Below are positions 55,888 to 64,000 of a stretch of DNA of 64,000 bases, piece after piece. Made by a program: the position numbers and the translations under genes. The stretch covers positions 1 to 64,000 of the forward strand of contig MU404153.1 of NCBI GenBank assembly GCA_022695795.1, written 5' to 3'. Under the pieces are notes generated by a model. It was not told the DNA's origin, made no database searches, and was given only the letters and a program-made list of their open reading frames with translations. The stretch comes from Biscogniauxia marginata. Lineage: Eukaryota; Ascomycota; Sordariomycetes; Xylariales; Xylariaceae. The first letter of the stretch is position 1. Each line of letters begins with the position of its first letter.

Positions 55888-58755
55888 TTAAAATCCGGTA
55901 GGTCCTACACCGTCGACTCCGCCGGTCACGAAGTATTCACTCACAACTCCAATGGCGTATGAGAGGCCAGCAACCCATGTGCCCGCGAACAGCATTCTCT
56001 TTACCACGCCCCGTTTCTTCTTCTTTGGCGCTTCGTCGTTTGTGGGTGCCTTGGGTCCGCTGAAGACGGGTTCCTCGCGCCTGACGTCGATGTTGGAGCG
56101 GAATCGCGACGACCCTTGTGTCTCTCCTTCAACATGTGGCATGTTATAATTGACAAACCCGGTAGGGGACGCGAACTCCGCAGCATTCAACAGACCCGTC
56201 GGCTTACCCATCATGTCAATGGGATTGACGGCCGTCACCGCATCCTTCTCTTGATCCTTGGTGCCTGCAGTGGCCGACCGGACTTTCCGGAAGACTAGGA
56301 CATCCCCGCCGCCTGAGACGATCTCGAACCCCTCCGCTTGCAAGGGCGCAAAGTGTGGGAAGAACTTGGTGGGGTTCGATAGCCGGAGGAGAACCTCGGT
56401 TGGGCTTAATGGGGCTGCTTGATCGGGTACAACAGAGGTCGTCTCGGCGATGTTGATGTTTTGCATCGTTGGGTCGTAGGCTAGGATTTTGTACACAGTG
56501 GGTCCATCGATTTGAGAAAATTCCGGCCGAGTAGTTGATTCGGATGTCGATGTCGGTGGGAACCCATCAATCTCAGGGTCCCTATCATAATATGGTTCAG
56601 AGGATGGAATAAAAGGGTCTGATACGGGCTGGGTCTCGACAGCCGCGGGCTCCAGGTCCTTTTGGCCCGGTTCACCATATGTTTTCGCGTAGACTGGCAT
56701 TGTCTGTTCTCCGCATTCTTCAGCGAATGATGTCTGCAAGCCTTGCAGTTCCTGTGAATAGGGGTCAGGGTGTGCTTCCACTCCTTCTTCAAGGTCACGG
56801 CTTGGAGTACTGCTCGTAACTTGCTCTGTGAGCCGAGTTGGAGCGGGTCCTAGCATTGGGTCATCCATTTGCCGGTCCAGAGCAGGCTCGAGCCTTGAGA
56901 AATTCGTAGTGTTGGTAAGATCATCTGAGTAATTTTTCTCGGCTTCCTGGATTTCCGCTTGTACCTCCTGCTCGTAGGCTCCTTCTGACACGTCCGCTTC
57001 TACCTTGTGTTCGGTATGAGAAGTCGCTTCCCATGACCCAGAGAACTCGTCCGGAAAATCTCGAACATAATTGCCGGTGAGCAGCGGCTCGTCCGGGTGG
57101 AAAGAGTCAGTCTCGGCTCTTATACGAGCCTCAAAGATACCCGCGCTAGCTTCTTGATCCACAACGTCGGATGCTTCGTTATTACTATCCATAAATCGTT
57201 CTAGCTCCTGCCGATTTTCATCCTTGGGGTCGTCCCAGCTATTACCCCAAGGCATCGACAAGGAGACCGGATCTGGCTCTTGTTCTGAGGCGACCGACCC
57301 TTCGTCATGCATGTCTGTACTTGGGGAGAACTCTGAGGATATGGCGTTTGGTGACTCAGTTGCGTTGGTCAAATCGGCCTCGCGTTCCCTAGCATCATAT
57401 TCTTTGAGACTCTCGGAAACCACGTCCCTCTCGAGGGCTGCATTTTCGTGGAGGTCTTGGTATCTAAACGTCTTGTATCTCTCCAGGTCACCATATTGTT
57501 GAAATGGCTTGCCATCGTCGACATCGTCCTTAAATTCGGTTGACCTGTACTTGTCCAGATCATCGTACTTGGGAAGCGAGTTGTCCGACTGTTTCATTTC
57601 GTCGTAGTTGTAAGAACGATATTTATCAAGGTCATCGTACTCAGGAGCGGATTCCTCCGTCTTAACATCCTCTCGATACATGTATGGCTTATATTTGCGG
57701 AGTTCTTCGTCGTCCGGTTTCACTTCTGCGCGGTTGCCATCGACTTCATCATACTCGACAGGCCTGTACTTCCTAAGATCATCGTACTTATCCTTCGGCG
57801 GCAGATAGTTGGCGGAATATCCTTCGCTCCGGGTCGCAGGCTCACTCGATGTATGTGTAGCTTTGACGATCCTTGGGTCGGAAGCATGGCCTTCCGGTAC
57901 CCATTCATCCAACTTGACTTGCTCGTATTTGTTCAACTCGGCAGCGGCGGGCCCACCGTCGGAATAAATGGGCTTTCGGTCTCCTTCTACTTCTGGAGGA
58001 ACAAAAGCTGTAAATTGAGACCTATACCGCTTGAATGTCTGGGCGGAAGGCTCCGTCTCGGTATCAGGGGAGCTATAGACCTTTTTCGAGACTTTGCGAT
58101 TGGTGATAGGGTCGATCACGTAGTCTTCTTCGGCTGTAGATTCGTTCACGTCGATGCCCTCTTTCGTTCTTGAACTGGGGGCTGTGGTATCAGCTGCTCG
58201 CGAACTCCATGAATCAAAATCGGAGTTGATACGATCGACGCCCTTGGAGGCTTCCTTGGCCCACCGGCCAACCACTTGATCCACTTGTGATCTCCAGGAG
58301 TCATAATTGCTCCAGAAGCTGTCGGTGGATGATATGTTCGTGCGTGTATCGGGGGCACCAAGGCGTTCGGACGCATGTTTCATCTGACGCATCAGCGCAT
58401 CGTGGTCAACATGCCGTGGGGCGCATCTTGCGGGCTCGGTTTTCCAGTAGCCGCCGATAAAGCGCTTAAGAGACGCCCTGGGCTCGTCGGCGCTGGGAGG
58501 CTTGTCCCAAGATAAGCTCCGGTTGACGGTATCGGCATACTTGTGCTTGATCGTTCGATGACGGCGGCGAAGTTCTCTGTGGAATTCGGGATCGAGATAG
58601 GATGACCAGATGCCAAAGCGATAGGCGCGGGTCTGCTGGCGATGGCGGATCCTCGGCGTGGAGGAGGCAGAAGGACTTAGGATACTACAGGCCGCAACCT
58701 TGGTCTGTAGAGACCTCGCACGAGGGGTAGATCGGCAGATAGCGTGGGTCAACAT
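55888..58755 (-). CDS. mitochondrial protein with repeated YDDLDKYR motifs
   Basis: A single exon of 955 aa from ATG 58755. The N-terminus is a typical mitochondrial presequence: basic, Ser/Ala-rich and free of acidic residues for the first 50 positions (CRSTPRARSLQTKVAACSIL). Residues 271-437 hold about six degenerate copies of a motif (YDDLRKYRPVEYDE, YDDLDKYRSYNYDE, YDDLDKYRSTEF, YGDLERYKTFRYQD). A long acidic, Glu/Pro-rich section follows. The C-terminus has a small folded block (KILAYDPTMQNINIA, SNPTKFFPHFAPLQAEGFEIVSGGGDVLVFRK) and one hydrophobic segment near the end (RMLFAGTWVAGLSYAIGVV). This suggests a protein anchored in the inner membrane. Related Sordariomycete proteins are annotated vaguely as serine/threonine-rich; the function is unknown. 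Confidence 0.85.
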   Translation of the reverse strand: MLTHAICRSTPRARSLQTKVAACSILSPSASSTPRIRHRQQTRAYRFGIWSSYLDPEFHRELRRRHRTIKHKYADTVNRSLSWDKPPSADEPRASLKRFIGGYWKTEPARCAPRHVDHDALMRQMKHASERLGAPDTRTNISSTDSFWSNYDSWRSQVDQVVGRWAKEASKGVDRINSDFDSWSSRAADTTAPSSRTKEGIDVNESTAEEDYVIDPITNRKVSKKVYSSPDTETEPSAQTFKRYRSQFTAFVPPEVEGDRKPIYSDGGPAAAELNKYEQVKLDEWVPEGHASDPRIVKATHTSSEPATRSEGYSANYLPPKDKYDDLRKYRPVEYDEVDGNRAEVKPDDEELRKYKPYMYREDVKTEESAPEYDDLDKYRSYNYDEMKQSDNSLPKYDDLDKYRSTEFKDDVDDGKPFQQYGDLERYKTFRYQDLHENAALERDVVSESLKEYDAREREADLTNATESPNAISSEFSPSTDMHDEGSVASEQEPDPVSLSMPWGNSWDDPKDENRQELERFMDSNNEASDVVDQEASAGIFEARIRAETDSFHPDEPLLTGNYVRDFPDEFSGSWEATSHTEHKVEADVSEGAYEQEVQAEIQEAEKNYSDDLTNTTNFSRLEPALDRQMDDPMLGPAPTRLTEQVTSSTPSRDLEEGVEAHPDPYSQELQGLQTSFAEECGEQTMPVYAKTYGEPGQKDLEPAAVETQPVSDPFIPSSEPYYDRDPEIDGFPPTSTSESTTRPEFSQIDGPTVYKILAYDPTMQNINIAETTSVVPDQAAPLSPTEVLLRLSNPTKFFPHFAPLQAEGFEIVSGGGDVLVFRKVRSATAGTKDQEKDAVTAVNPIDMMGKPTGLLNAAEFASPTGFVNYNMPHVEGETQGSSRFRSNIDVRREEPVFSGPKAPTNDEAPKKKKRGVVKRMLFAGTWVAGLSYAIGVVSEYFVTGGVDGVGPTGF
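57445..57939 (-). repeat. internal protein repeat region (YDDLDKYR units)
   Basis: The coding segment for residues 273-437 of the mitochondrial protein contains about six diverged copies, spaced roughly 25 codons apart, of a unit with consensus D-D-L-x-K-Y-[R/K] followed by a Tyr/Phe-Asp/Glu pair. Confidence 0.75.
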
Positions 58756-59922
58756 GTTGATGTAGTCGGCCGCGATAGATGCATCCTATACAGGGTATCG
58801 CGTGCTAGGGAAGAAAAAAAAGTACGTATTAGCCATAGACAAAGAGATACCGGACGATGACAAATGATCAGTTTACGCCCGAAAGAAGACGAGACTCACA
58901 CAGTACACGAAGGCAACGCCGGTCACTGGAGCTGAGATGGCGATACCATGTGAATGATGGCACTACTGTTCGTCTGCTGACGACCAAGCATGAAGTTTGG
59001 AGATACGAGTGTACACGCGGGGAAGAAGAAGAAAGGAAGGGGGTGGAGGAGATGGAAGAGGTGAAGAGCCTTAGTAAGTACCTAAGGTTTGGGGCTTTGG
59101 GGATTTCCCACGAGCGAGAGCTGCAGTATAGATGGGAGATGGAGCTCGCTCTCCATCAGATGAGGAGATGAAACCGAAAAGACGCCAACTCAGTCGCTAA
59201 AGAAGGGGGAGGGGGTTTCACCCACCACCATCAGCCAATACGCCTCCGCAAGTCACCGGCCGAGGAGAAGAGAGAGGGACGAAGGCTTTCTTTGTGGAGA
59301 CTCCCTATGTACACTACATAAAAGGTAGCGAAGGTAGCGCAGGTAGCGCAGGTAGCGGTAGGTAGTGTCCACTACAACCTCCTCGGGCGTTTGCGGGGTA
59401 GAGTCCGCGCTAATAATAAGTGGAAACGTGAAGACTGACAGGCAGGAGAATGGAGAACCGGGCCGCGCGATAAGATAAGCTGTATTTACGCCATTGATTT
59501 TGTGGGGTAATCTACCTACCCCTCGGGCTTGGGACGGGATAAAACGGGCATCCTTCGGTTTCCATATAAGTACCTACCTACTTAAGTACGGACTAGTACT
59601 ACCTTAGTCATCGATACCTTCAAACACTATAGCAAATCGCCTTAAGATTTGCTATCATCCACTGAACCATAACATAAAACCTTATTCGTTACAACATGAA
59701 TTGCACCAATTTACTTTCCTTGTCTCCATAACAGGTAGACAGCTAGGTAATGTCATTCAAAATATGACCACATAGCCCCGATGCATTTATGCCTTTTCTT
59801 TCTTTTCTGCATTTTTTAAAGAGGGCAAAATGCTTTGTATGTGTGTATATATTCCATAGGCTCGGCTCTGCGCCATTGCACTGTTGCCATCTACATACTA
59901 CGTCTAAAGTTCCCTCCACTGA
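58756..59922. other. intergenic region
   Basis: Promoter of the mitochondrial protein gene and 3' flank of the Cys-rich membrane protein gene. A 104-codon + strand frame (58857-59171) overlaps the leader region and has no domain. A short GCGCAGGTA repeat is listed separately. Confidence 0.5.
59322..59366. repeat. AGGTAGCG short tandem repeat
   Basis: Four to five copies of an 8-9 bp unit (aaggtagcg, caggtagcg) lie in tandem, about 570 bp upstream of the mitochondrial protein start. Confidence 0.75.
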
Positions 59923-60820
59923 TCATCCATCCAGTTCCCTTGGGTCTTGCTGTCCGTACAACTCATGTCGAGTCTGCGAAGTCTGTGTCGTTGGCGCTTG
60001 CGGAGAATACTCGGATATTATCTTTTGGCGGGCTACTTCGCCCATCGGGCTCGAGTCTGGGGAGGTAGGCGTGTTGTTGTACGAGGGAACATATCGAGGC
60101 GAGGTGGCAACATCGCGTTTCAGTTTCCGGAGTCGTTGTATCAAAAAGCCAATGGCCATCAGCGAGACTATAAGCGCCGTGGAAACGACCGCAAGGCCGG
60201 TAACGAGTCCCGTTGTGGACGGCCCATTGCCAGACTCGCTGGGGGCAGTCGATGTGGAGGCGTCGGAACTTGTGCTGGAAGTAGGTAAACTACTCGTCGA
60301 ACTGGAGCTTGACACTGCGGTGACAAATGGAACCTGGCGAACGGCAGTTCCAACACCCTGGTCGAGTATCACTGTATTATTGTGGGAGCAGCACGAGTTT
60401 CCATCGCTGGTGCAGCACCAGTTCTGAGCGTCACATGCCATGAAATTAGTAAGGCTGTATCCTATTCCTATCTGATCTGGTACCCCTTCGTGATAAGTAG
60501 GCTGCCATAGTGGTTTCTAGGGCAATCTGGATCATCTCATCTCGGCAAAGTTGAGGAAAGCAACGGTCAGTTTTGAAACTTCTGTCCGTACCTCCGTTGA
60601 TCCAGAATAGCCTCCCGATTATGGAATCTTGAGTTGAAAGACACAATCCACTTGCTAAACAGATGTCGCCGCGGTTGCAGCATGTCGAATGTGTTGTCAC
60701 CCCATCTGCACTAGTATCGCACGGTAGGAGATTGTCGGCCGGTTCCTGGTTCATATTATAACAGGTAAGCCCAACCGCCAGGCGTGCGATTAATATGGTC
60801 GTCCAAAGCAATCTCAACAT
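59923..60820 (-). CDS. Cys-rich single-pass membrane protein, frame broken in the middle
   Basis: ATG 60820 opens with a signal peptide (LRLLWTTILIARLAVGLTC) and a Cys-rich ectodomain: CYNMNQEP, STCCNRGDICLASGLC, then TDRSFKTDRCFPQLCRDE. A second frame carries SLTNFMACDAQNWCC and GNSCC, a Ser/Thr-rich stalk (SSSSSTSSLPTSSTSSDAST), a transmembrane segment (GLVTGLAVVSTALIVSLMAI) and a basic cytoplasmic tail. Both halves match a common fungal cell-surface layout and belong together. The frame change lies between about 60545 and 60440. I tested GT-AG introns there; none joins the halves while keeping the CRDE segment. A frameshift, a sequencing error or a non-canonical intron remain possible. Confidence 0.55.
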
Positions 60821-62032
60821 GCTGCGGCAAGCGTTCCGCCAAATGTAAGGCCTGAGGGCTTCAAAGGGAAAATTATATAACCTAGATCGGCAATAAAGTC
60901 AATATATGCGAGGTTTTTCTCTGGATCAGAAGAAGAAAAAGGAGAACCACTTAGAGGGAGGCAAATGGCAGCAAACCATAATGTTTATTATTAGTCTTGG
61001 CATGTTAGATTCTCGTACTTGTTAGATCCTGCTTGTGTGAAATCATGCAGCCTTGTGGCGCGGCGCCCCTCACGATAACTGTTGGGAGTCGTACAAATGC
61101 CTACCTATCAATTCCATTTCCGGAGCCGTCGTTCGTTCATAGCCACCCTTCTCGAGGAACATTGACAGCCATTGCCACCAATCGTAGGGCCTATACACGC
61201 GCTGCAGGGTCTACAAGACATTAATGCTCGGGACCGAGCAGAGTTGGTACGCACTGAGAATCGGCTCTTCAACGGAATAGAACAGGGCGATGAAAGTATG
61301 GATAGACCCCGGGTTTCTAAACCTCCAAATATTAGGGGTTTGACCCACCCGGAGTCAAGACCTGAGCCAATCTCGCTGAGTGATGATTATGTGAGTCTTC
61401 CCTTCTTGGCGCGCATGCCCTAATATCCTCATCCTTTAAAGGGTGGGTTCTAGGCAAATTTTCTCAGCATTGCAAAAACACATTACAAGGCCAGTCAACT
61501 CGCTCACTGCCTCTTGATGTAATGAATCAAAAGAAAAGGAAAAGAAGGCAAACCTGAAAGCAGGTCTCATATGGTATTAAGACGACGTTGGTGATTTCGA
61601 GAGACTACATAGAGTGGAATGGTATAATTCCAGGATGTAGCAATGGCCTTGGGCGAGAAGCATGTGACATCATTTTTCCCTCGTTGCTTATGATTTTGTG
61701 CGCAGGAAATTCCGGGAAACCCTTGTTGCCAGATAGATGGTTTAAAGAATGTGAGTAGATTCCCTTTCAGTCAGACAAGGCGCATGGTGACACTTGGGGC
61801 TTAGGTCAGATTTCTAGCTTGCAGGGCAGAGTCTAGGTTGAGCACTTAGAGCTAAGAACAAAGTAGGTATAAAGAGAGGTCGCTAAAGATATATTGTCCC
61901 GAGTAGGCTTGCTAGGAAGTTTTCAATCTGTGAAGTCTGTGGTGATGATGATTACTAATTAACTAGGTATGTAGAGGTGAATCATGGGACAACGAGTTGG
62001 TATTATAATGAAAGGACATTATTAAACTTGCC
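60821..62032. other. intergenic, no clear gene
   Basis: An open + strand stretch (61172-61423) ends near a good donor (TAT|GTGAGT) and could be an old exon, but has no recognisable domain. The first half of the SDR relic below was expected here and was not found. Confidence 0.4.
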
Positions 62033-62628
62033 ATGCAGGAAGCTAGAGGGGAGGTACCGGGAATAATTATGCATAAAGAGGTTTCTAGAATAAACCTGTT
62101 CAGCGACTCAGGGGGCGGTGTTCCGATGGATAACTTGGACTACCACGAGGATAGGACAGTAATGCAACGATACGGGAACAGTAAGACCGGTAACTACCTT
62201 CACGCTGTCGGGTTCGCGAGGCGCTTTGGGTCCGACGGTATTGCAAGCGTCCCCTTGAACCCGGGAAATTTGTAGTCGGAACTTTACCGGGACCGCGGCT
62301 TTTTCATCAAGTTGGTAGTCAGGCTATTTTGCTACCCTACTCCAAATGGTGCCTGTGTCGAATTGTTCGCTGCATTTTCACCTGATATCAAGGCATCGAG
62401 CGAGTCTGTAAGCTGGGGGAAGCGCTGCCCACCATCAAAACATTCACGTTATATTCTATAGACTCTAGATGACTAACTGCTGCTGTCTACTTAGTTGTAC
62501 CGTTCGGAAGAATACTACCTATTCGAAAGGATCTGGCAGATTCAAGGAGAACAGAAGAAGAGGGCGGTGATGGAACAGCGCGAAAGTTCTGGGAGTGGTT
62601 AGAGAACCAGATCAAGTGGTATCTCTAG
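62033..62628 (+). pseudogene. short-chain dehydrogenase pseudogene (C-terminal half)
   Basis: The frame reads GGVPMDNLDYHED, then RYGNSKTGNYLHAVGFARRFG: this is the Tyr-x-x-x-Lys active-site region of a retinol-dehydrogenase-like SDR (Y-G-N-S-K). It continues SVPLNPGNL and hits TAG at 62273-62275 where a Lys is usual, then SELYRDRGFFIKLVVRLF and ACVELFAAFSPD. After a frame change, VPFGRILPIRKDL and GTARKFWEWLENQIKWYL complete the family's C-terminus. The N-terminal Rossmann part is missing. One stop, one frame change and a 5' truncation mark it as dead. Confidence 0.75.
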
Positions 62629-62935
62629 CTATGCGATACTTATTAGTCTTTCCGCAGAATACTCGCAAGCGCTACATGGATCCATCCGGAATGCGTTATA
62701 GAAATACTCGGGTTGACTATAGCCATTGGGTTTACAACCAATGTCCTGCTTTCACATACTTCTCAGTGGTATAAAAGGTTAGGACGATAAATTGATCACT
62801 ACACCGGCCTTGGAAGTTTAATTAAGTATACCTTTACAAGTCTATACAATCTATTCTTGTGCCAAATCTCCACACATACCATATCAGTTAGTCTAGTTTA
62901 ATAAAGCCAACCAGCATTGCCCAATAATGGCCCAT
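62629..62935. other. intergenic, no feature seen
   Basis: Spacer of 307 bp between the SDR relic and the 3' end of the hypothetical gene. I see nothing in it. Confidence 0.5.
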
Positions 62936-63580
62936 CTATCCTGCGTCTGTTGAATACCTATCATAATAACGACTCGCTCTACTAGGGCCGCAATAACGTC
63001 TCTTCTTGGACATCGGCCCTATGTTCTTCAGGATCGAGTCAAAATCTGATGCTGGAGCTTTAGGCCTAACTATGTTTTCGTCAGCGGGTATCAAGCCCGA
63101 GGCGTCTGGGCATTTAATGCCCCTATACGGAGGAGGAGCAACAAGCTTTTCAACGGGTATCAAACCGGAAGAGTATGTGTGAACAGCAGGCTTTGCTCCA
63201 GGATGTGTATGCTCTACGACCTCCGGCAGCTCAGACTGGGCTGGCGAATATTTGCGACGGTGCGGGTACTTGAGGCCTTCTCTAACATTTGGGAATCGGC
63301 TTCGGATCATTGAGCTGGACTTTTTTAATCGGGAGGTGCTCGAGGCCACAGTGTAAGAGGTAGAGTTATCAACGGCATCTAGCTCAGCTGGGTAGCTCGC
63401 TATTGGGCTACCCTCTAACTCAACTGGCATGGTATCTGGTGCCGAAGCTTTTGATTCGAAATGGGCGCTTCTGGCAGCATTCCCAGAGATCTCGGAGTAC
63501 TGGTATGCATAGGGATCTGTAAATAACCAGTTACAACCCTGAGTGGCGGCTTGGGCCTTGAAAGAGGCTGTCGCAGACAT
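62936..63580 (-). CDS. hypothetical protein with a duplicated SGLIP motif
   Basis: A single exon of 214 aa from ATG 63580 (MSATASFKAQAATQGCNWLF). The frame is open 48 nt further upstream but has no ATG there. No known domain is recognised. The second half has a short duplication: SSGLIPVEKLVAPPP and ASGLIPADENIVRPK, about 25 residues apart. The C-terminus is basic (SKKRRYCGPSRASRYYDRY). It lacks a signal peptide and membrane segments and may be nuclear or disordered. The frame length in balanced-composition DNA supports a gene, but its function is unknown. Confidence 0.5.
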   Translation of the reverse strand: MSATASFKAQAATQGCNWLFTDPYAYQYSEISGNAARSAHFESKASAPDTMPVELEGSPIASYPAELDAVDNSTSYTVASSTSRLKKSSSMIRSRFPNVREGLKYPHRRKYSPAQSELPEVVEHTHPGAKPAVHTYSSGLIPVEKLVAPPPYRGIKCPDASGLIPADENIVRPKAPASDFDSILKNIGPMSKKRRYCGPSRASRYYDRYSTDAG

Positions 63581-63637
63581 ACCGATTAAGATTGGGTGAA
63601 AAGAAGCGGAGGTAAGAATATGTGGCACTTGGCATGA

Positions 63638-63931
63638 TCAGAATATTGACGATAGAGGGAAAAATGTAGCATTCTTATGTTTTAGGTGTCTCTTTATCCA
63701 TTGACATTGCCACAATAGCAATGATTCTTTCTTTATGGAACCACTTGATAAATAAGGCTCTGAATCTTGCTCAAGGGAAATCTTTGTATGAGAGGAGCCG
63801 AGATCTCCTTTATAAGAACACAATGCCCTATTCGCCTTGTTCATGTCAAAGAGTTGCGTCTGGTCTGGATGGCCGGCATCGATGTGACATGATTGACATG
63901 TTGGAAATGTTGGGTCTTTCTTGTTAAACAT
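63638..63931 (-). other. uncharacterised ORF, 97 codons
   Basis: ATG 63931 opens a 97-codon frame starting MFNKKDPTFPTCQSCHIDAGH, with a Cys-x-x-Cys-His group but no full zinc-binding motif. It lies immediately upstream of the hypothetical gene at 63580 on the same strand and could be part of its transcript. I found no intron joining them. Chance origin cannot be excluded. Confidence 0.25.
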
Positions 63932-64000
63932 GCATACCTAGTAGATGCATGGCCCCCATAGATAGATAAAATGGTGATGTATGCACATAACGGTAGTACA

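Noticed and set aside
58857..59171. 104-codon + strand frame beside the mitochondrial protein gene
   Set aside because: It overlaps the probable leader of the opposite gene; Arg/Glu-rich without conserved features.
61172..61423. + strand open stretch before a good splice donor
   Set aside because: No upstream start, partner exon or domain could be found; it is mentioned in the intergenic entry only.
1..64000. Search for CRISPR arrays, PKS/NRPS clusters, intact transposons and rRNA
   Set aside because: None was seen. The only transposon-like signals are the two RIP-type AT blocks, whose original content cannot be read.

Overview
The window looks like a chromosomal segment of a filamentous ascomycete (Pezizomycotina, most likely a Sordariomycete). 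The evidence is short GT-AG introns (44-178 bp) with CTAAC/ACTAAT-type branch sites, a HET-domain protein, a PTEN-like Tep1 phosphatase, LysM-type relics, and two AT-saturated blocks depleted in CA/TG that look like repeat-induced point mutation (RIP). Exon structures were worked out by hand from frame, splice consensus and family similarity; no transcript data or database searches were used.

Layout. 1-1995 is an AT-only RIP block starting with a 17-bp tandem repeat. 2416-5823 holds an RBR-type E3 ubiquitin ligase (-) and a membrane-anchored J-domain protein (+). 5.8-16.9 kb is gene-poor: one small secreted-protein candidate (8.1 kb), an unidentified decayed frame (14.0-14.5 kb) and a broken LysM gene (14.7-15.6 kb). 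16.9-20.1 kb has a large HET protein (-) diverging from a truncated HNH-nuclease-type relic (+). 20.4-38.1 kb is the gene-dense core: Tep1/PTEN, a fungal amidoligase-domain protein, a Pom33/TMEM33 membrane protein, a small bZIP protein convergent with an ACR3 arsenite transporter, a Ctk2-type cyclin diverging from palmitoyl-protein thioesterase, and a nucleolar L1-domain protein. 38-45.5 kb is again gene-poor, with a secreted-protein gene broken by a UGA just after its signal peptide, a decayed NAD-binding protein and a second, 0.2-kb AT/RIP patch. 45.6-58.8 kb carries a RhoGAP-like protein lacking the arginine finger, an FHA-domain nuclear protein, a conserved 85-aa protein and a 955-aa mitochondrial protein with internal repeats. 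58.8-64 kb has a cysteine-rich membrane protein with an unresolved frame break, a decayed short-chain dehydrogenase and hypothetical ORFs.

Most genes are single-copy cellular functions (ubiquitin, phosphoinositide signalling, nuclear envelope, CTD kinase, ribosome biogenesis, lysosomal depalmitoylation). There is no secondary-metabolite cluster, CRISPR array or intact transposon. The most notable points are the bZIP-ACR3 pairing, the amidoligase-domain gene, the RhoGAP-like protein without its catalytic arginine, the UGA-CUC interrupted secreted protein, very small coding exons (12 and 16 nt), and a group of recognisable pseudogenes concentrated in the gene-poor intervals.
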